Of a DNA stretch of 64,000 nt, positions 36,604 through 44,470 are shown piece by piece. A program made the position numbers and the translations under genes. Each line of letters opens with the position of its first letter. Within the stretch, counting starts at the first letter, position 1. The notes under the pieces were generated by a model, which was not told where the DNA came from, did no database searches, and saw only the letters and a list, made by a program, of their open reading frames with translations. This stretch comes from Apostichopus japonicus (lineage: Eukaryota; Echinodermata; Holothuroidea; Aspidochirotida; Stichopodidae): positions 9,447,501 to 9,511,500 of the forward strand of contig NC_092568.1 of assembly GCF_037975245.1 (NCBI RefSeq), read 5' to 3'.

Positions 36604-37278
36604 TCTCTTGTGAATATTTCAAGACACGGAAATTATCTTGCTCGAAGAAGTACATAACATGTTATGTTATTAATTAATATTAGCTTTGGTGTCTTCTTCT
36701 TCTTCTTCCTCTTTTGCATATAAAGAAGAGATATTTAATCTCATCCCTAATGGAGATTGAGCTAAGAAATATTCATCAGTTATTTAGTTTTGGTTGAAGG
36801 AAGTTTATGCAAAAGTGAAGGCTTACATATGTATGTGTGTTATATGACACTTCTGCGACTATTTACACAATAACTCACCATGCATAGATTACAGAAACTT
36901 CAAAGTTGAGAGCCGGCATGCAGATGCCCCCTTCAATTCATGAGTTCTAACCTGCTGTCGCTATCGGTGAAGGGCAAAGGTCATTTGAAGTCACTGGTAA
37001 AAACCAAAATGTAAAAAAAAAAATACAGTTGAACAATCTCACTAAATACACACATCAAAGCTGTGGTTAAACTCACTATGGGATGATGGATAGGCACCTC
37101 TTAGTGTGAACTAATTGGTCTAGATGTTTTGGTAGAGTTCAAAGGTCAATAAAACTCTTTGTTTTGTTAACATCTCTGCATTTGACTCTCACAGGTCTAC
37201 GTCGGAACCACAGATGGCAAGGTGAAGAAACTCTCATCCTTGAATGTGAACGATGAAAAAAACCAAGAAGATCAATAA
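11932..37278 (+). CDS. ZNF106: ZNF106 orthologue, complete 15-exon gene (2727 aa)
   Basis: Joined CDS: 11932-12056, 12280-12444, 13094-16508, 17987-18160, 20505-20556, 20862-23811, 25395-25799, 27516-27630, 30349-30489, 31321-31440, 32054-32242, 33688-33750, 34766-34885, 36399-36464, 37195-37278. All introns are GT-AG and phases join without a stop. Seen: two C2H2-like fingers (residues ~10-37 and ~45-70), a long low-complexity middle, a coiled coil (~1240-1315), basic helical segments (~2200-2400) and WD40 repeats (~2430-2720). Finger pair, FxRFG motif, coiled coil and WD40 tail occur in the same order as in vertebrate ZNF106. Known for the family: nuclear RNA-binding protein linked to RNA processing and neuromuscular maintenance. 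The protein is longer than the ~1880-aa human one because of peptide repeats, and it ends after the propeller without the C-terminal zinc fingers of the human protein. The start is supported by in-frame stops just upstream and a good context. Orthology is firm; individual junctions are inferred. Confidence 0.9.
12280..12444 (+). CDS. ZNF106: ZNF106 coding exon 2: second C2H2 finger
   Basis: Acceptor ttccatttcag, donor gtgagt. Encodes FCALC...H with the second histidine six residues later (HLISRYH), a matrin/U1-like long finger typical of ZNF106-type RNA-binding fingers. A short basic linker follows. Confidence 0.9.
13094..16508 (+). CDS. ZNF106: ZNF106 coding exon 3: giant disordered exon with peptide repeats
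   Basis: 3415 nt. Acceptor tag at 13091-13093 (an in-frame alternative ends at 13102), donor gtaagt at 16509, phase 0. The product is Ser/Arg/Asn/Gln-rich and mostly disordered. From about 14.0 to 14.75 kb it carries short PSTRQ-type repeats, with a 41-residue (123-bp) higher-order unit of about three copies starting near 14.15, 14.27 and 14.40 kb. After the repeats comes a more conserved part (15.84-16.2 kb) containing FKRFGVHLESLD, which matches the LPRFGIEM region of vertebrate ZNF106. An acidic serine tail ends the exon. Two other frames stay open across the repeats only because of the repeat composition. Confidence 0.88.
17512..17584 (+). repeat. tRNA-like sequence, possible SINE head, in ZNF106 intron 3
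   Basis: A box tagctcagctgg is followed by an anticodon-like hairpin (ctggg/cccag). The B-box position (gttggcatccc) is degenerate. Not a functional tRNA. Confidence 0.4.
17987..18160 (+). CDS. ZNF106: ZNF106 coding exon 4: coiled coil
   Basis: Acceptor ctccattag, donor gtaagc; 174 nt, phase 0 at both ends. Encodes a charged heptad-like helix (LKETEFQQQLKAIRKEQ...), equivalent in position to the coiled coil before the WD40 part of vertebrate ZNF106. Confidence 0.85.
18748..19187. mobile_element. Probable hAT-type MITE in ZNF106 intron 4
   Basis: Inverted termini agagatgccaacc and ggttggcatctct. Flanks gagttccc and gagatcct agree at six of eight positions. AT-rich interior with a poly-T run; no coding capacity. 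Confidence 0.6.
20115..20783. repeat. Direct duplication flanking ZNF106 exon 5
   Basis: About 125 bp at 20120-20245 and 20660-20783 share gacaaaaactattatcctaa and cacactgtagcat...gcaaactggagcc. One copy lies in intron 4 and one in intron 5. Confidence 0.85.
20505..20556 (+). CDS. ZNF106: ZNF106 coding exon 5: basic micro-exon continuing the coiled coil
   Basis: 52 nt between acceptor gttttactttcag and donor gtacaa. Encodes MKKKMKLLRKNRLKLTK, a basic helix. Phase 0 in and phase 1 out, which joins exon 6 in frame. The exon is flanked by two similar ~125-bp intronic segments. Confidence 0.75.
20862..23811 (+). CDS. ZNF106: ZNF106 coding exon 6: large disordered exon with 22-residue repeats
   Basis: 2950 nt. 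Acceptor atctcttacag, donor gtagca, phase 1 in and 2 out. From about 21.53 to 22.57 kb it encodes about 14 clear plus two degenerate copies of a 22-residue (66-bp) unit of the form VGTMSQTPNAVGPGNALQ. A VIIKTEPE segment (22.80 kb) resembles a sumoylation-type motif. The 3' end (23.52-23.77 kb) encodes a basic helical segment with LEVYR, GLSEFY and LRNETK motifs that is similar to one in exon 7. Without the donor the frame would stop five bases later. Confidence 0.88.
23950..24210. repeat. Imperfect tandem repeat in ZNF106 intron 6
   Basis: About three and a half G-rich units of roughly 75-90 bp with the recurring gtattgtaatgttgtat and gtgttacttttgcacatttt. Confidence 0.65.
25395..25799 (+). 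CDS. ZNF106: ZNF106 coding exon 7: basic coiled-coil segment
   Basis: Acceptor ttaccccacag, donor gtgagt, phase 2 in and 2 out. Encodes a Lys/Arg/Glu-rich helix with LEVYKSIGMPAEF and LRKESKNYKKE, related to the end of exon 6, then a serine-rich linker that leads into the WD40 part. Confidence 0.85.
26264..27190. repeat. 127-bp minisatellite in ZNF106 intron 7
   Basis: Seven units start with aatattatatcaccaagg at 26333, 26460, 26587, 26713, 26840, 26964 and 27084, with partial units on both sides. Each unit contains ggacattcccatgtcc, a small inverted repeat. Short open frames here come only from the repeat. Confidence 0.92.
27516..27630 (+). CDS. ZNF106: ZNF106 coding exon 8: WD40 blade
   Basis: Acceptor cgtattttag. 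Encodes AVIGLSVTDDKIYTYTVDGTIRFYRLQ-like blade strands, comparable to the first ZNF106 WD40 repeat. The donor is gtgagc. Its CAG/GTGAG lies in the left target-site duplication of a hAT element that starts at 27636. Confidence 0.85.
27636..29254. mobile_element. hAT-type element inserted at the exon 8 splice donor
   Basis: 1619 bp. Termini cagtggcgtagccag and ctggctacgccactg are perfectly inverted. The TSD caggtgag (27628-27635 and 29255-29262) is the splice donor CAG/GTGAG of ZNF106 exon 8. No transposase is evident, so it is non-autonomous or decayed. A second MITE is nested at about 28.12-28.64 kb. Confidence 0.88.
28122..28641 (-). mobile_element. Nested MITE, relative of the 51.70-kb element
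   Basis: Reverse-orientation relative of the element at 51698-52164. Ends aagtgaccatattt and gtctggtcacct, and repeated cggggac motifs match. Flanking bases ccctatta / gcctatga are only partly alike, so the TSD is degraded. Confidence 0.65.
29498..29863 (-). repeat. Dispersed repeat family B, copy 1
   Basis: Closely matches the reverse complement of 48106-48475 and 63014-63382. Landmarks: aggtcagattaccggcatt, tacactagtgtctaa, cattgaagacttgcc. Lies in ZNF106 intron 8. The open frame across it is not a gene. Confidence 0.8.
30349..30489 (+). CDS. ZNF106: ZNF106 coding exon 9: WD40 blade
   Basis: Acceptor tttttcaaag, donor gtaagt, phase 0 at both ends. Encodes a YSGHEKRITGL...LLFTSSRDQQLQCRVL blade with the GH and SRD features of a WD40 repeat. 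Confidence 0.85.
31321..31440 (+). CDS. ZNF106: ZNF106 coding exon 10: WD40 blade
   Basis: Acceptor cttttctctag, donor gtatac; 40 codons. Contains LYLGLANGHVDVLSIQ, close to the LYAGLANGTV strand of vertebrate ZNF106. Confidence 0.88.
32054..32242 (+). CDS. ZNF106: ZNF106 coding exon 11: WD40 blade
   Basis: Acceptor gtcctcaatag, donor gtatgt; 63 codons. Encodes YLVTGAYDAKLAIHSIASG followed by GTLEGHASSILCVK, matching the VVGSYD...LEGHSKTILCMK stretch of vertebrate ZNF106. Confidence 0.88.
32690..33445. repeat. 50-53-bp minisatellite in ZNF106 intron 11
   Basis: About 14 imperfect units of tccaagcctaccacactttc followed by ataraaagcatactaccctt. Ends about 240 bp before exon 12. Confidence 0.92.
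33688..33750 (+). CDS. ZNF106: ZNF106 coding exon 12: WD40 half-blade micro-exon
   Basis: 63 nt encoding AAGKFIISGSVDSALLQHDFL. Acceptor ccctttttag, donor gttagt. The donor lies at the very edge of a 51-bp minisatellite whose units repeat the same gttagt sequence. Confidence 0.82.
33751..34100. repeat. 51-bp minisatellite starting at the exon 12 donor
   Basis: About seven units of gttagtgtaatggtacctca followed by attcttctattctatgttta and ggttcctcttt. The first base is the splice donor. 51 is a multiple of three, so a frame stays open across the array; it is not a gene. Confidence 0.92.
34766..34885 (+). CDS. ZNF106: ZNF106 coding exon 13: WD40 blade
   Basis: Acceptor cctctctctag, donor gtaagc; 40 codons. 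Encodes YNHHTKAITDISV followed by KIYTASLDDKVRIFDFH, matching the VTACLDKFVRVYEL strand of the vertebrate protein. Confidence 0.87.
34938..36175 (+). mobile_element. Internally deleted Ty3/Gypsy-type LTR retrotransposon in ZNF106 intron 13
   Basis: A 70-bp sequence at 34938-35007 recurs with small differences at 36102-36175. The right copy follows a purine run (ggaggga) and a TGTAGTG-type start at 36066, so these look like parts of 5' and 3' LTRs. Between them lies only the end of pol (integrase). Gag, protease, reverse transcriptase and RNase H are missing. A 63-bp tandem duplication (about 35750-35872) follows the pol remnant. Outer ends and TSD are not determined. Confidence 0.65.
34941..35739 (+). 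pseudogene. Retrotransposon integrase remnant (partial, frameshifted)
   Basis: The frame 34941-35645 encodes the C-terminal half of a DDE integrase: TDNGPP carries the second catalytic Asp and GLVERF the Glu, with 35 residues between them (DD35E). The first Asp and the zinc-binding HHCC part are missing. The first 20 or so residues are LTR-derived sequence fused in frame. The main frame stops at 35645, while another frame (to 35739) continues with a Pro/Arg-rich RNRQPPANLKD tail typical of Gypsy pol ends. This indicates a frameshift. Inactive. Confidence 0.8.
36399..36464 (+). CDS. ZNF106: ZNF106 coding exon 14
   Basis: 66 nt between acceptor ctcttttcacag and donor gtaagc, phase 0. Encodes KMELVTTIDVENVLSLCNNK, the start of the last blade. 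Confidence 0.8.
36536..36602. repeat. (TA)n microsatellite in ZNF106 intron 14
   Basis: Alternating TA with TC interruptions, about 70 bp after exon 14. Confidence 0.9.
37195..37278 (+). CDS. ZNF106: ZNF106 coding exon 15 (terminal)
   Basis: Acceptor gactctcacag, stop TAA at 37276-37278. Encodes VYVGTTDGKVKKL, which closes the propeller, then a short charged tail. The two C-terminal zinc fingers of vertebrate ZNF106 are absent here and in the bases that follow. Confidence 0.85.
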   Translation, partial: VYVGTTDGKVKKLSSLNVNDEKNQEDQ

Positions 37279-39480
37279 AAACTGAAACCTCATCGTAACG
37301 TTCATCACTTCGAACGTTCCTGCACCTCCTCCTTCATCAGATCAAAAACCTCTTCCTCAAACGAAATGAATTTATCTGGTCTCGCATAGCACAATGGCAA
37401 ACCGCAACACAAAAATGCAAAGATGTATACCAGTTGATGTACATACACAGAACCCATGTTTTTTGAAAAATGGATGATCTGATTGAAAAGTTTCTAACTG
37501 GTACTAAAAAGTGCTATGACTAGATTTAGTTCCTGTGATTATGTGATGAAATATAACCATCCGTTTTTTCCAAAAAAATTCCCCAAAAAATTTTCAAAAA
37601 AAAATTGATCCATAAATATTAGATGATTTTGCTATTTTGTCCAGATTTAACTTCTAACTCTGTTATGGATGGAGTGTCAAATTCTGTTACTTAATTTTGA
37701 CATTTCTCTATCTTTGGACTTTTCTTCTGAGAAATAAATATCCGAAACGTTTTTTTTCCCTTTTTATAAGATCTCATATGGAGGTATACCATGACATGAA
37801 AATGTTGGAAACAAACATTTTTTTTTTTTTTTCACTCTATCAAAGCAAAAAATCTCATGTCAAATAATTTGTTGCCATCTGAAGTCATTTCTTATTTAGA
37901 GTGTTTTTATTTTGTTAATTCTAGTTGATTTGACCTGGAGACATGCTATCAAATGAACTATGAAAATACAGGCTGCATTCTAGAAATGGCCAATGTTTGT
38001 AAAAGAAGCTTGGTTTGGTCTTTGGGTTAATGAACAGAATGTCCAACACTTGCAAGCAACAAAAAAGAGAAAAAAATACGTGTAACTTGTGCAGATAGAG
38101 TATTTAAACAAATTTGATATAGAAAATCACTTGCAAGTTATGTATTCTTATCAAAGATTACCAGACAGATAACCTAAACAAGAGAAACCATATCTCAAGG
38201 TGAAACCAATTTACCCGTCAGAGGAAACACTTAAAAGTTATTGATTCTAATCAAAATTACCCATTTCTCTAATTGACAATATGCGATATTTGTTATGATG
38301 ATTGTTGTCGTGTTATATTCAAACCTGATAATAACCTGCACAAAAAATTCTGTAAACTTATAAATATGTAAAGTTAACAGAAAGAAATGAGAAAAGAAAA
38401 CTTCTAAAAATAAGCTGATTAAGTTTGGACTGGTTATACTGAGTGTATGTGAAGGATGCTGTGGCATTTGGATATGGATTTTTTTAAAAGTAAAAAAGGA
38501 ACTTCTTCCTCTAGGGGTTAGATGATATTTAACTTTAAGATGTCGTCCTTCACACCTCAGGAATGGAATATGAAGTAAATTGCATCTGATGGGTCTAGTT
38601 GTGATCTTGACCTTTACAAAATTATTCTTTGTTAATTTAAATCTAGAAAAAAATGTATAACTTTAAAGAACCAAGAAGCTTACAGTGTTATTTTAAAATA
38701 ATGCGTATTATATTTTTTTGTGGCCACTTTTGGCCAAAACTGATGTGCCATGGCTTGGTTCATATACACGCTCAAAGTTGTTTAAACCACTATGTACTGC
38801 TATGTGTAACACATACATAGGACAACGTGGGACTGAATCAAATATTACAATATATTTTGATCAGTTAACGTTAAAAAAATGAAGTCAATGGTTTGACCTT
38901 TCTCTGCAAGCGGACCTTTCCAAGATGCCTATTGTACCGCGACAGCCAAGGTCAAAACTCACAACCATCACATTAGGCATTAAAGCCTAACCCAAAGGTA
39001 TTCTATGCTCTTGCACATGTCTCTGTGGTAATATATAAAACCCATTAAGGCTATTCAGAATGTCACCTTCAGGGTGGTGAGTTTATTTAGGTCATTATCG
39101 AGTAAGTACATGAGATGGAAAGGGGGTCGTCGAACCTGCGATGTACGTCTAATACCTAAAACTTAAACGAAGTTAGAGATCTGAGACCCCCCACTTAACC
39201 TTCCCAGTAATATTGTTATTGTGATCTTCACAAAATGAAAGTGAAAGTGACTTAAATCAAATTTAAATCCATAAATATTGTTATATTATTCATAAAGAAC
39301 TTTGAAAGGTTTAATTATAAGACATATGTGTCTTTTCAGTTTGTTGATTTACTTTTATTTGTGTATTCTCTTGTCTTTTCTAAGTTTTCTCTTTTGATGA
39401 ATCTTTGATGGTTTTTATTAATTGGTTCATTTTTGTAATGTTAATGTAAATATAAAAGTCAGACATTAAAATCACACCTG
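37279..39480 (+). other. Probable 3'UTR and downstream region of ZNF106
   Basis: No coding potential. An AATAAA at 37733-37738 is a candidate polyadenylation signal about 455 nt after the stop, and an ATTAAA near 39464 is a more distal candidate. The true 3' end cannot be fixed from sequence alone. Confidence 0.45.
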
Positions 39481-39499
39481 GTTATTTTTCTCAATATTT

Positions 39500-39676
39500 T
39501 CTTTACAAGGGTGTATCTAGGATTTTCTAAAAGATGGGATGTTGAAGTCGACTCCTATTTAGGTGTCATGCATACTCCCCAACCCCACCCGCCCAACTGA
39601 ACCCCGCCCTCCCCCCCAAAAAAAAAACTGAAAAGGGAACAGGAAGAAAATTGTGAGGCATGACACCATATCCATA

Positions 39677-39742
<66 letters not shown>

Positions 39743-39830
39743 AGAAATGAATGTGTAGCAAGTGGTATGACAGATATATAGTAAATCAATAAAGAATAAC
39801 ACACCAGGTGTGTGTTATTCTTTATTGATT

Positions 39831-39867
<37 letters not shown>

Positions 39868-39871
39868 TACT

Positions 39872-39915
<44 letters not shown>

Positions 39916-41840
39916 TTAGTGAGAGAGGAAATACGGAAACGTCAAAAATGAAGTTGTCGGTGTAAGGGGTAGGGTGAGGCGCACGCCACTTCCGAAATCC
40001 TCGATCCGTCACTGGCTACCCTGTGTATATAATAGGGATCAGTGCTGTAATTATGTCACTGTTCCTCTTTCTCTTCCCGGGTCCTTGGCGTTTTTCTTCT
40101 GCTTCCTCCTTTTCTCTCTTTCTTCTTTTTCCTTTCCCTTCCTTCCTTCTCTTTTAATCCCCCTCTTTTTTCCCTTTTTTTCATCTCTCATTGTTTCCTC
40201 TCCTTTTTTTCTCTCCTCTTTTTCTTACCTGGGGGCACGCGCCCCCAACGCCCCCTGGATACGCGCCTGATATCCCTAGTAGCTACAGTCCTGTTTACAT
40301 TAACGATGTCAAACATCTACAAATACCAAAAGTACGTGCGGGAAGGTCCATGCAGGTATCTCATTTCTCTATTTCATAATATAATAATAATAATCAGTAG
40401 AAGTATTTCTACGATGCATATGCGACCACAAATGTGGGATTACAACTTACACGTCGGGTGGCTTCCAATTAAACATTGCTTCAATTGCCACCGCCATTAT
40501 TCACTCGGCCACAGCACCGGTCGTTGACCAAAAGTTTGTATGAAAGACGACAATCGAGTTCCATTCGACGCACGGAACTGCGCCAAAAAAAAAACTAAAT
40601 TACTGAATCAGTTAACACTGAATTAAAGTTTCCCACAAACCCGTCTTTCATAGACTTGGTCCACCGCAGGCAAACATTTCCCAATAAGTTAACCCGACCG
40701 GCCCGCTATATATTCGAACCTCTGGACAATCAGTGTCCATTGCCTGCATAGCTGTATACACACGGCTCTAACTTGAATATATGTGTACATCACCATCACA
40801 CAAGTTGTGAAAAGTTTGGCATTGCTTGGGTTTCAGGGCCGGGCATGGAAATGTCAATAAACCATTGTGGCTAACTTGTTAAAGACAAGGTTGCTTACCT
40901 TTGTTTCTAGCGTAAAGCAAATGGGTTCTCGGAAGGAAAAAGCCAGACAAAGACGTTCATAATTCCTTCCATGGCAGAATGAGAGGTTGACATTCATGAG
41001 GTAAGCTAGCTATTGTTCGTAAAGTAGAAGATTAAAAGGCATAAAACGTTGAGCGTAAGTTAACATACGGGGCTTCATTTCAACTCTTATTTATACCATG
41101 GAGTTATAGCTCTATGTTTATACCCAGCCTCATTTAACAGTAAGGGCTGTCCTAACTTAGGTCTAAGTTAGTTGGGTTACGGCTACGCCGTTAGATATTC
41201 CATTCGTATGATATAGGACCCAGTATCAAATGTTTACTTGGTTTTGGCCTAATGTTACATATTGGTAAAATACTGTGGGAGGCTGGGACAATACCCCGAT
41301 GGAAAGAGATGCATTTTTGCAAACCTAGTGTAGTTATAAGTAACAAAGTAGAATTAATATTCGGCATAACTTTTTTTCAGTAATATGGTTGTGAATGAGT
41401 GGAATGGTTTGCCTGAGAAAGTTGTAGGCTACTTGCAAGTAGTGTGAATGGGTTTAAGAATGCTAATTTGGACAAGCACTTTAAGCATTGTAATCAGGTC
41501 TGATTTTTTGTGCCTAGAGTTTTTTTCCCTCTCCTATAGATTCCTTGATGGGGATCAACTTGAGTGTCCCTCCTGATCCGTTTTTGTCTACTTAAATAAA
41601 CTAAGGTATTTCCGGATTGGAGTGTGTAGTAATTTTTTTATCAGTCACCAGGGTTCCTGCATGGGTACCCGTTGTACACTATTTCGCAACAATGCTTCAA
41701 AATTTGACAAATTGTTATGGAAGTACAGTACAGTAACCTATACAAAAATGATGATGCACAAGTTAGCACAACATTGCAGTTCTAATAAATGATCATTGGA
41801 GGAATTTATCTGTCATTTAAATGTCTTAATCCCTTCTTGC
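39500..41840. other. Intergenic, repeat-rich
   Basis: After the TA arrays there is a C/T-rich stretch (40.07-40.24 kb) ending cccctggatacgcgcctg. With caagggtgtatctagg at 39508 this may be the eroded ends of another hAT-type element, but no TSD is visible. Nothing recognised at 40.3-41.8 kb. Confidence 0.4.
39673..39912. repeat. (TA)n arrays flanking a short inverted repeat
   Basis: TA-rich arrays at 39673-39742 and 39833-39912. Between them aatcaataaagaataacaca and its complement (about 39783-39829) form a hairpin-capable sequence. Confidence 0.85.
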
Positions 41841-41845
41841 TACAG

Positions 41846-42237
41846 CAGCTAGGGTTGTCCAACCTACAGCCCGCGGGCCACAGTCCGGCCCGCCGCAGGG
41901 TTGCATCCGGCCCTCCAGAGATGCTCTATAGTGCGAAATTTTAGTGAGCAGATTTATTGATAACAATTTGAAGCTATATAATCAATCATTCGAACCTTCT
42001 GGGTCCCAAAAAGGTCGGTTTGTGTGACACTCTCAGCGGAAGGGGGGGGGGGCTGGACTTTATTCATCTGTTTTATCAGGAAGGAAAATAAATCAGTGCT
42101 CTCTGCGCGCAGTGCTCACATTTTGTTGCCTTGGGCTTTGGCAAAATATCGAAAAATTGAGCGTAGGGTTCATGCGGCCCCTCCTTCATCATAATCATTC
42201 CATGTGGCCCTCCTCTGCAAAAGGTTGGACAACCCTG
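41846..42237. mobile_element. hAT-type MITE with perfect 8-bp TSD
   Basis: 392 bp. Right end ggttggacaaccctg. The left end is cag, a 4-bp ctag insertion, then ggttgtccaacc. TSD tgctacag at 41838-41845 and 42238-42245. The gggttgtccaacc terminus followed by a cggcccgccgc tract resembles Charlie-like hAT ends in vertebrates. No ORF of note. Confidence 0.82.
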
Positions 42238-42855
42238 TGCTACAGTAACTTAAATTCTGTTCAACTTCATGCAATTCAAATCACAGCCATCATAGGTGTA
42301 CGGGACCATTTCAGTTTGGGGGGGCAGAACTTTTTGTGCCTGAAAGTTCCCGTGACACTATCTAAGCGGAGCGCCACCATCGGTTGGCGCGTAGCGTACA
42401 AGAAAATTTTGGGGCACACAATGCCTCTCAGATTGCCGGAAACGGCACTTCTGAGGCCTTGCAAGGTGCATCTAAACATTCAGTATTTTATAATCTCACG
42501 TTTTAGAAATTTACACTTCCCCAAAAATTTGGTAAATTAGAAGAAGAAAAAATGGTAACATCACTTTGGAGGGGAAAAATGGGACAGTATATTTTTTAAG
42601 CTCCTATTTAGTTACCTAATTTATTATTTTAACACAGTATTCAGCTACCTCCAGAAAAAAACATACATTGTTCAACGACACGTAGGCGGGATAATGTCGC
42701 TGTGTCGGGTGAGACTGCAATTTGTCTCACAAAAAAAGTTTAGAATATAAAAAAGAATATGACAAACCTGTACTTCTAGGCTTGTAGGCACTCCCCCCCC
42801 CCCCCCCACCATCCATGAAAAAGAAAATATACACTCATGTTGGGGATTTCCAGGT

Positions 42856-43506
42856 CAAGGGCGGCGGAAGCACTTTCAATCTGGGGGGGGGGGGGCACCG
42901 ACATCAAAGGGCACTTTGCAGAAATTCGATTGGACTGATGCAGCCTTACATTTAGTACCCTTTATATAACTCTTATTGTATGATCTTATTTGTGTAATAC
43001 ACATCACTTCATCAACCCCCCCCCCCCCCCCCTAAAGGAAAATATGCATACTAGCACTGCAATATCCAATGTGCAAATTGGGAAACAAGGAACAAGTTTT
43101 CTTTTGAGACAAAATGAGGTGAAATCATGTTAGTTGCTAATGTAGGAATCTTCCGAATTAGAGTTTTTTTCTTGTTAATATCTTCACAATTTTTTTCCAT
43201 TCGAAATAGTTTTGAGTTTGACCCACAGAAATTCATTAAAAGTCACGGGCTTAGCCAGGATTTGCAAAGTTGAATGCACGACTATCTGAGCGGAGCGCCA
43301 CCATCGGTTGGCGCGGAGCGTACTAGAAAATTTTTGGTTTTACAAACCCCTCAGATGGCCGGAAACGGCCCTTCCCGAGTGTTCATTCTGGTTCCCTGGC
43401 CTCTTGCTAACTTGAGGCACCTCAATTTTTATGTAGGAAAAAGGCACATTTTTAACCTGAGGAAAAGTGGGGAGGCACGTGCCCCCCCCCGGTTCCGCCG
43501 CCCTTG
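42856..43506. mobile_element. MITE nested in the 42.29-43.89-kb element
   Basis: Termini caagggcggcggaa and ttccgccgcccttg. Flanks ttccaggt and gtccagat agree at six of eight positions. It must have inserted after its host element. Confidence 0.68.
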
Positions 43507-43708
43507 GTCCAGATATACAATTGACTAGATAGATAAAAATTGATCGTGCAAAAAGCATGGTAGCCCAGATGAACTGCGCTTACGGTGGTGTTACACGGAA
43601 ATATTCGGGCATCATGATGCTAAATAAAGAAAATCATGGAATTGTCGAGCAAAAATTTGAAAAAGATTCGGGCAAGCTACTGCATATTTATATATATATA
43701 TATATTTC

Positions 43709-43838
43709 CAGAGGACAAGAAATTCGGGCAAAAGTCCTGAAAAATTTGGGCAGCCTAAGAGGAGAAAAAAAATATTTTTTCTCCTCTTAGGCTGCCCGAA
43801 TTTTTCAGGACTTTTGCCCGAATTTCTTGTCCTCTGGA
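43709..43838. repeat. Near-perfect 130-bp palindrome
   Basis: Starts ccagaggacaagaaattcgg, turns around an A/T-rich centre near 43773, and ends ccgaatttcttgtcctctgg. Lies inside the hAT-type element at 42291-43894. Confidence 0.92.
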
Positions 43839-44089
43839 ATTTGGGGGGCATCCTGCCCCCCTGCCCCCCCCCCCCCCCGCCTCGTACACCTATGACAGCC
43901 ATCCATAAAAATCCAAATCCAGCCATTTGTTCATGTATCATGCTTTTTCCTGTTTTTATTATTGCACGGCCAGCTTTCCCAAGTGAGAGCAACACTGATC
44001 GATACAGGGACTGTATGGAGTATATATACCACCATGTATCAGGGGACCACTTTTGTATGTTGGGGACCACTTTGCAAGTACGTGTAGGG

Positions 44090-44335
44090 ATGCTTTTACA
44101 CAAGATTGGGATCAGATCTCGGCGTCGGGATCTGATCCCTCCACGGTTGTAGTGTAAATTGCAGTTCAGATCCGGATATGATCCTCCTATTTTGATGCTG
44201 GCAGAGACCAGCATTTGATATAGACGTCGAGATCAATTTTGCAATGTAAACACTGCCTCATCAACAGTGAGTTGAGATATCCGGTGACCTCATATTATAT
44301 GTCACATGCATTCTCGCGCGAAATTCCAGTGCTTC
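44090..44335 (+). repeat. Dispersed repeat family C, copy 1
   Basis: Shares gttcagatccgga, tcctcctattttgatgctgg, gagatcaattttgcaatgta and catgcattctcgcg with 52940-53170, in the same orientation. Confidence 0.75.
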
Positions 44336-44342
44336 ACAGACA

Positions 44343-44470
44343 TACTGTATATTCAGTGTAATAGATCATGTAATTACTCATCACACATATTTCTCATCAC
44401 ACATAATTACTCATCACACATACTGTATATTCAGTGTAATAGATCATGTAATTACTCATCACACATATTT
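44343..44470. repeat. Short direct duplication
   Basis: actgtatattcagtgtaata followed by gatcatgtaattactcatcacacatattt occurs twice about 78 bp apart, with tcatcacacata repeats between. Confidence 0.85.

Larger units (their letters stand above)
42291..43894. mobile_element. Composite hAT-type element with perfect 8-bp TSD
   Basis: 1604 bp. Termini cataggtgtacg and cgtacacctatg. TSD acagccat at 42283-42290 and 43895-43902. Contains a nested element (42856-43506), two copies of the gcggagcgccaccatcgg module and a near-perfect 130-bp palindrome at its right end. No transposase. Confidence 0.82.

Noticed and set aside
36402-36677. Tyr/Ile-rich frames here and at 39.55-39.80 kb
   Set aside because: Translation of (TA)n microsatellites.
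42112-42540. 142-codon + frame overlapping two MITEs
   Set aside because: It crosses the TSD and ends of two transposons and has no domain.
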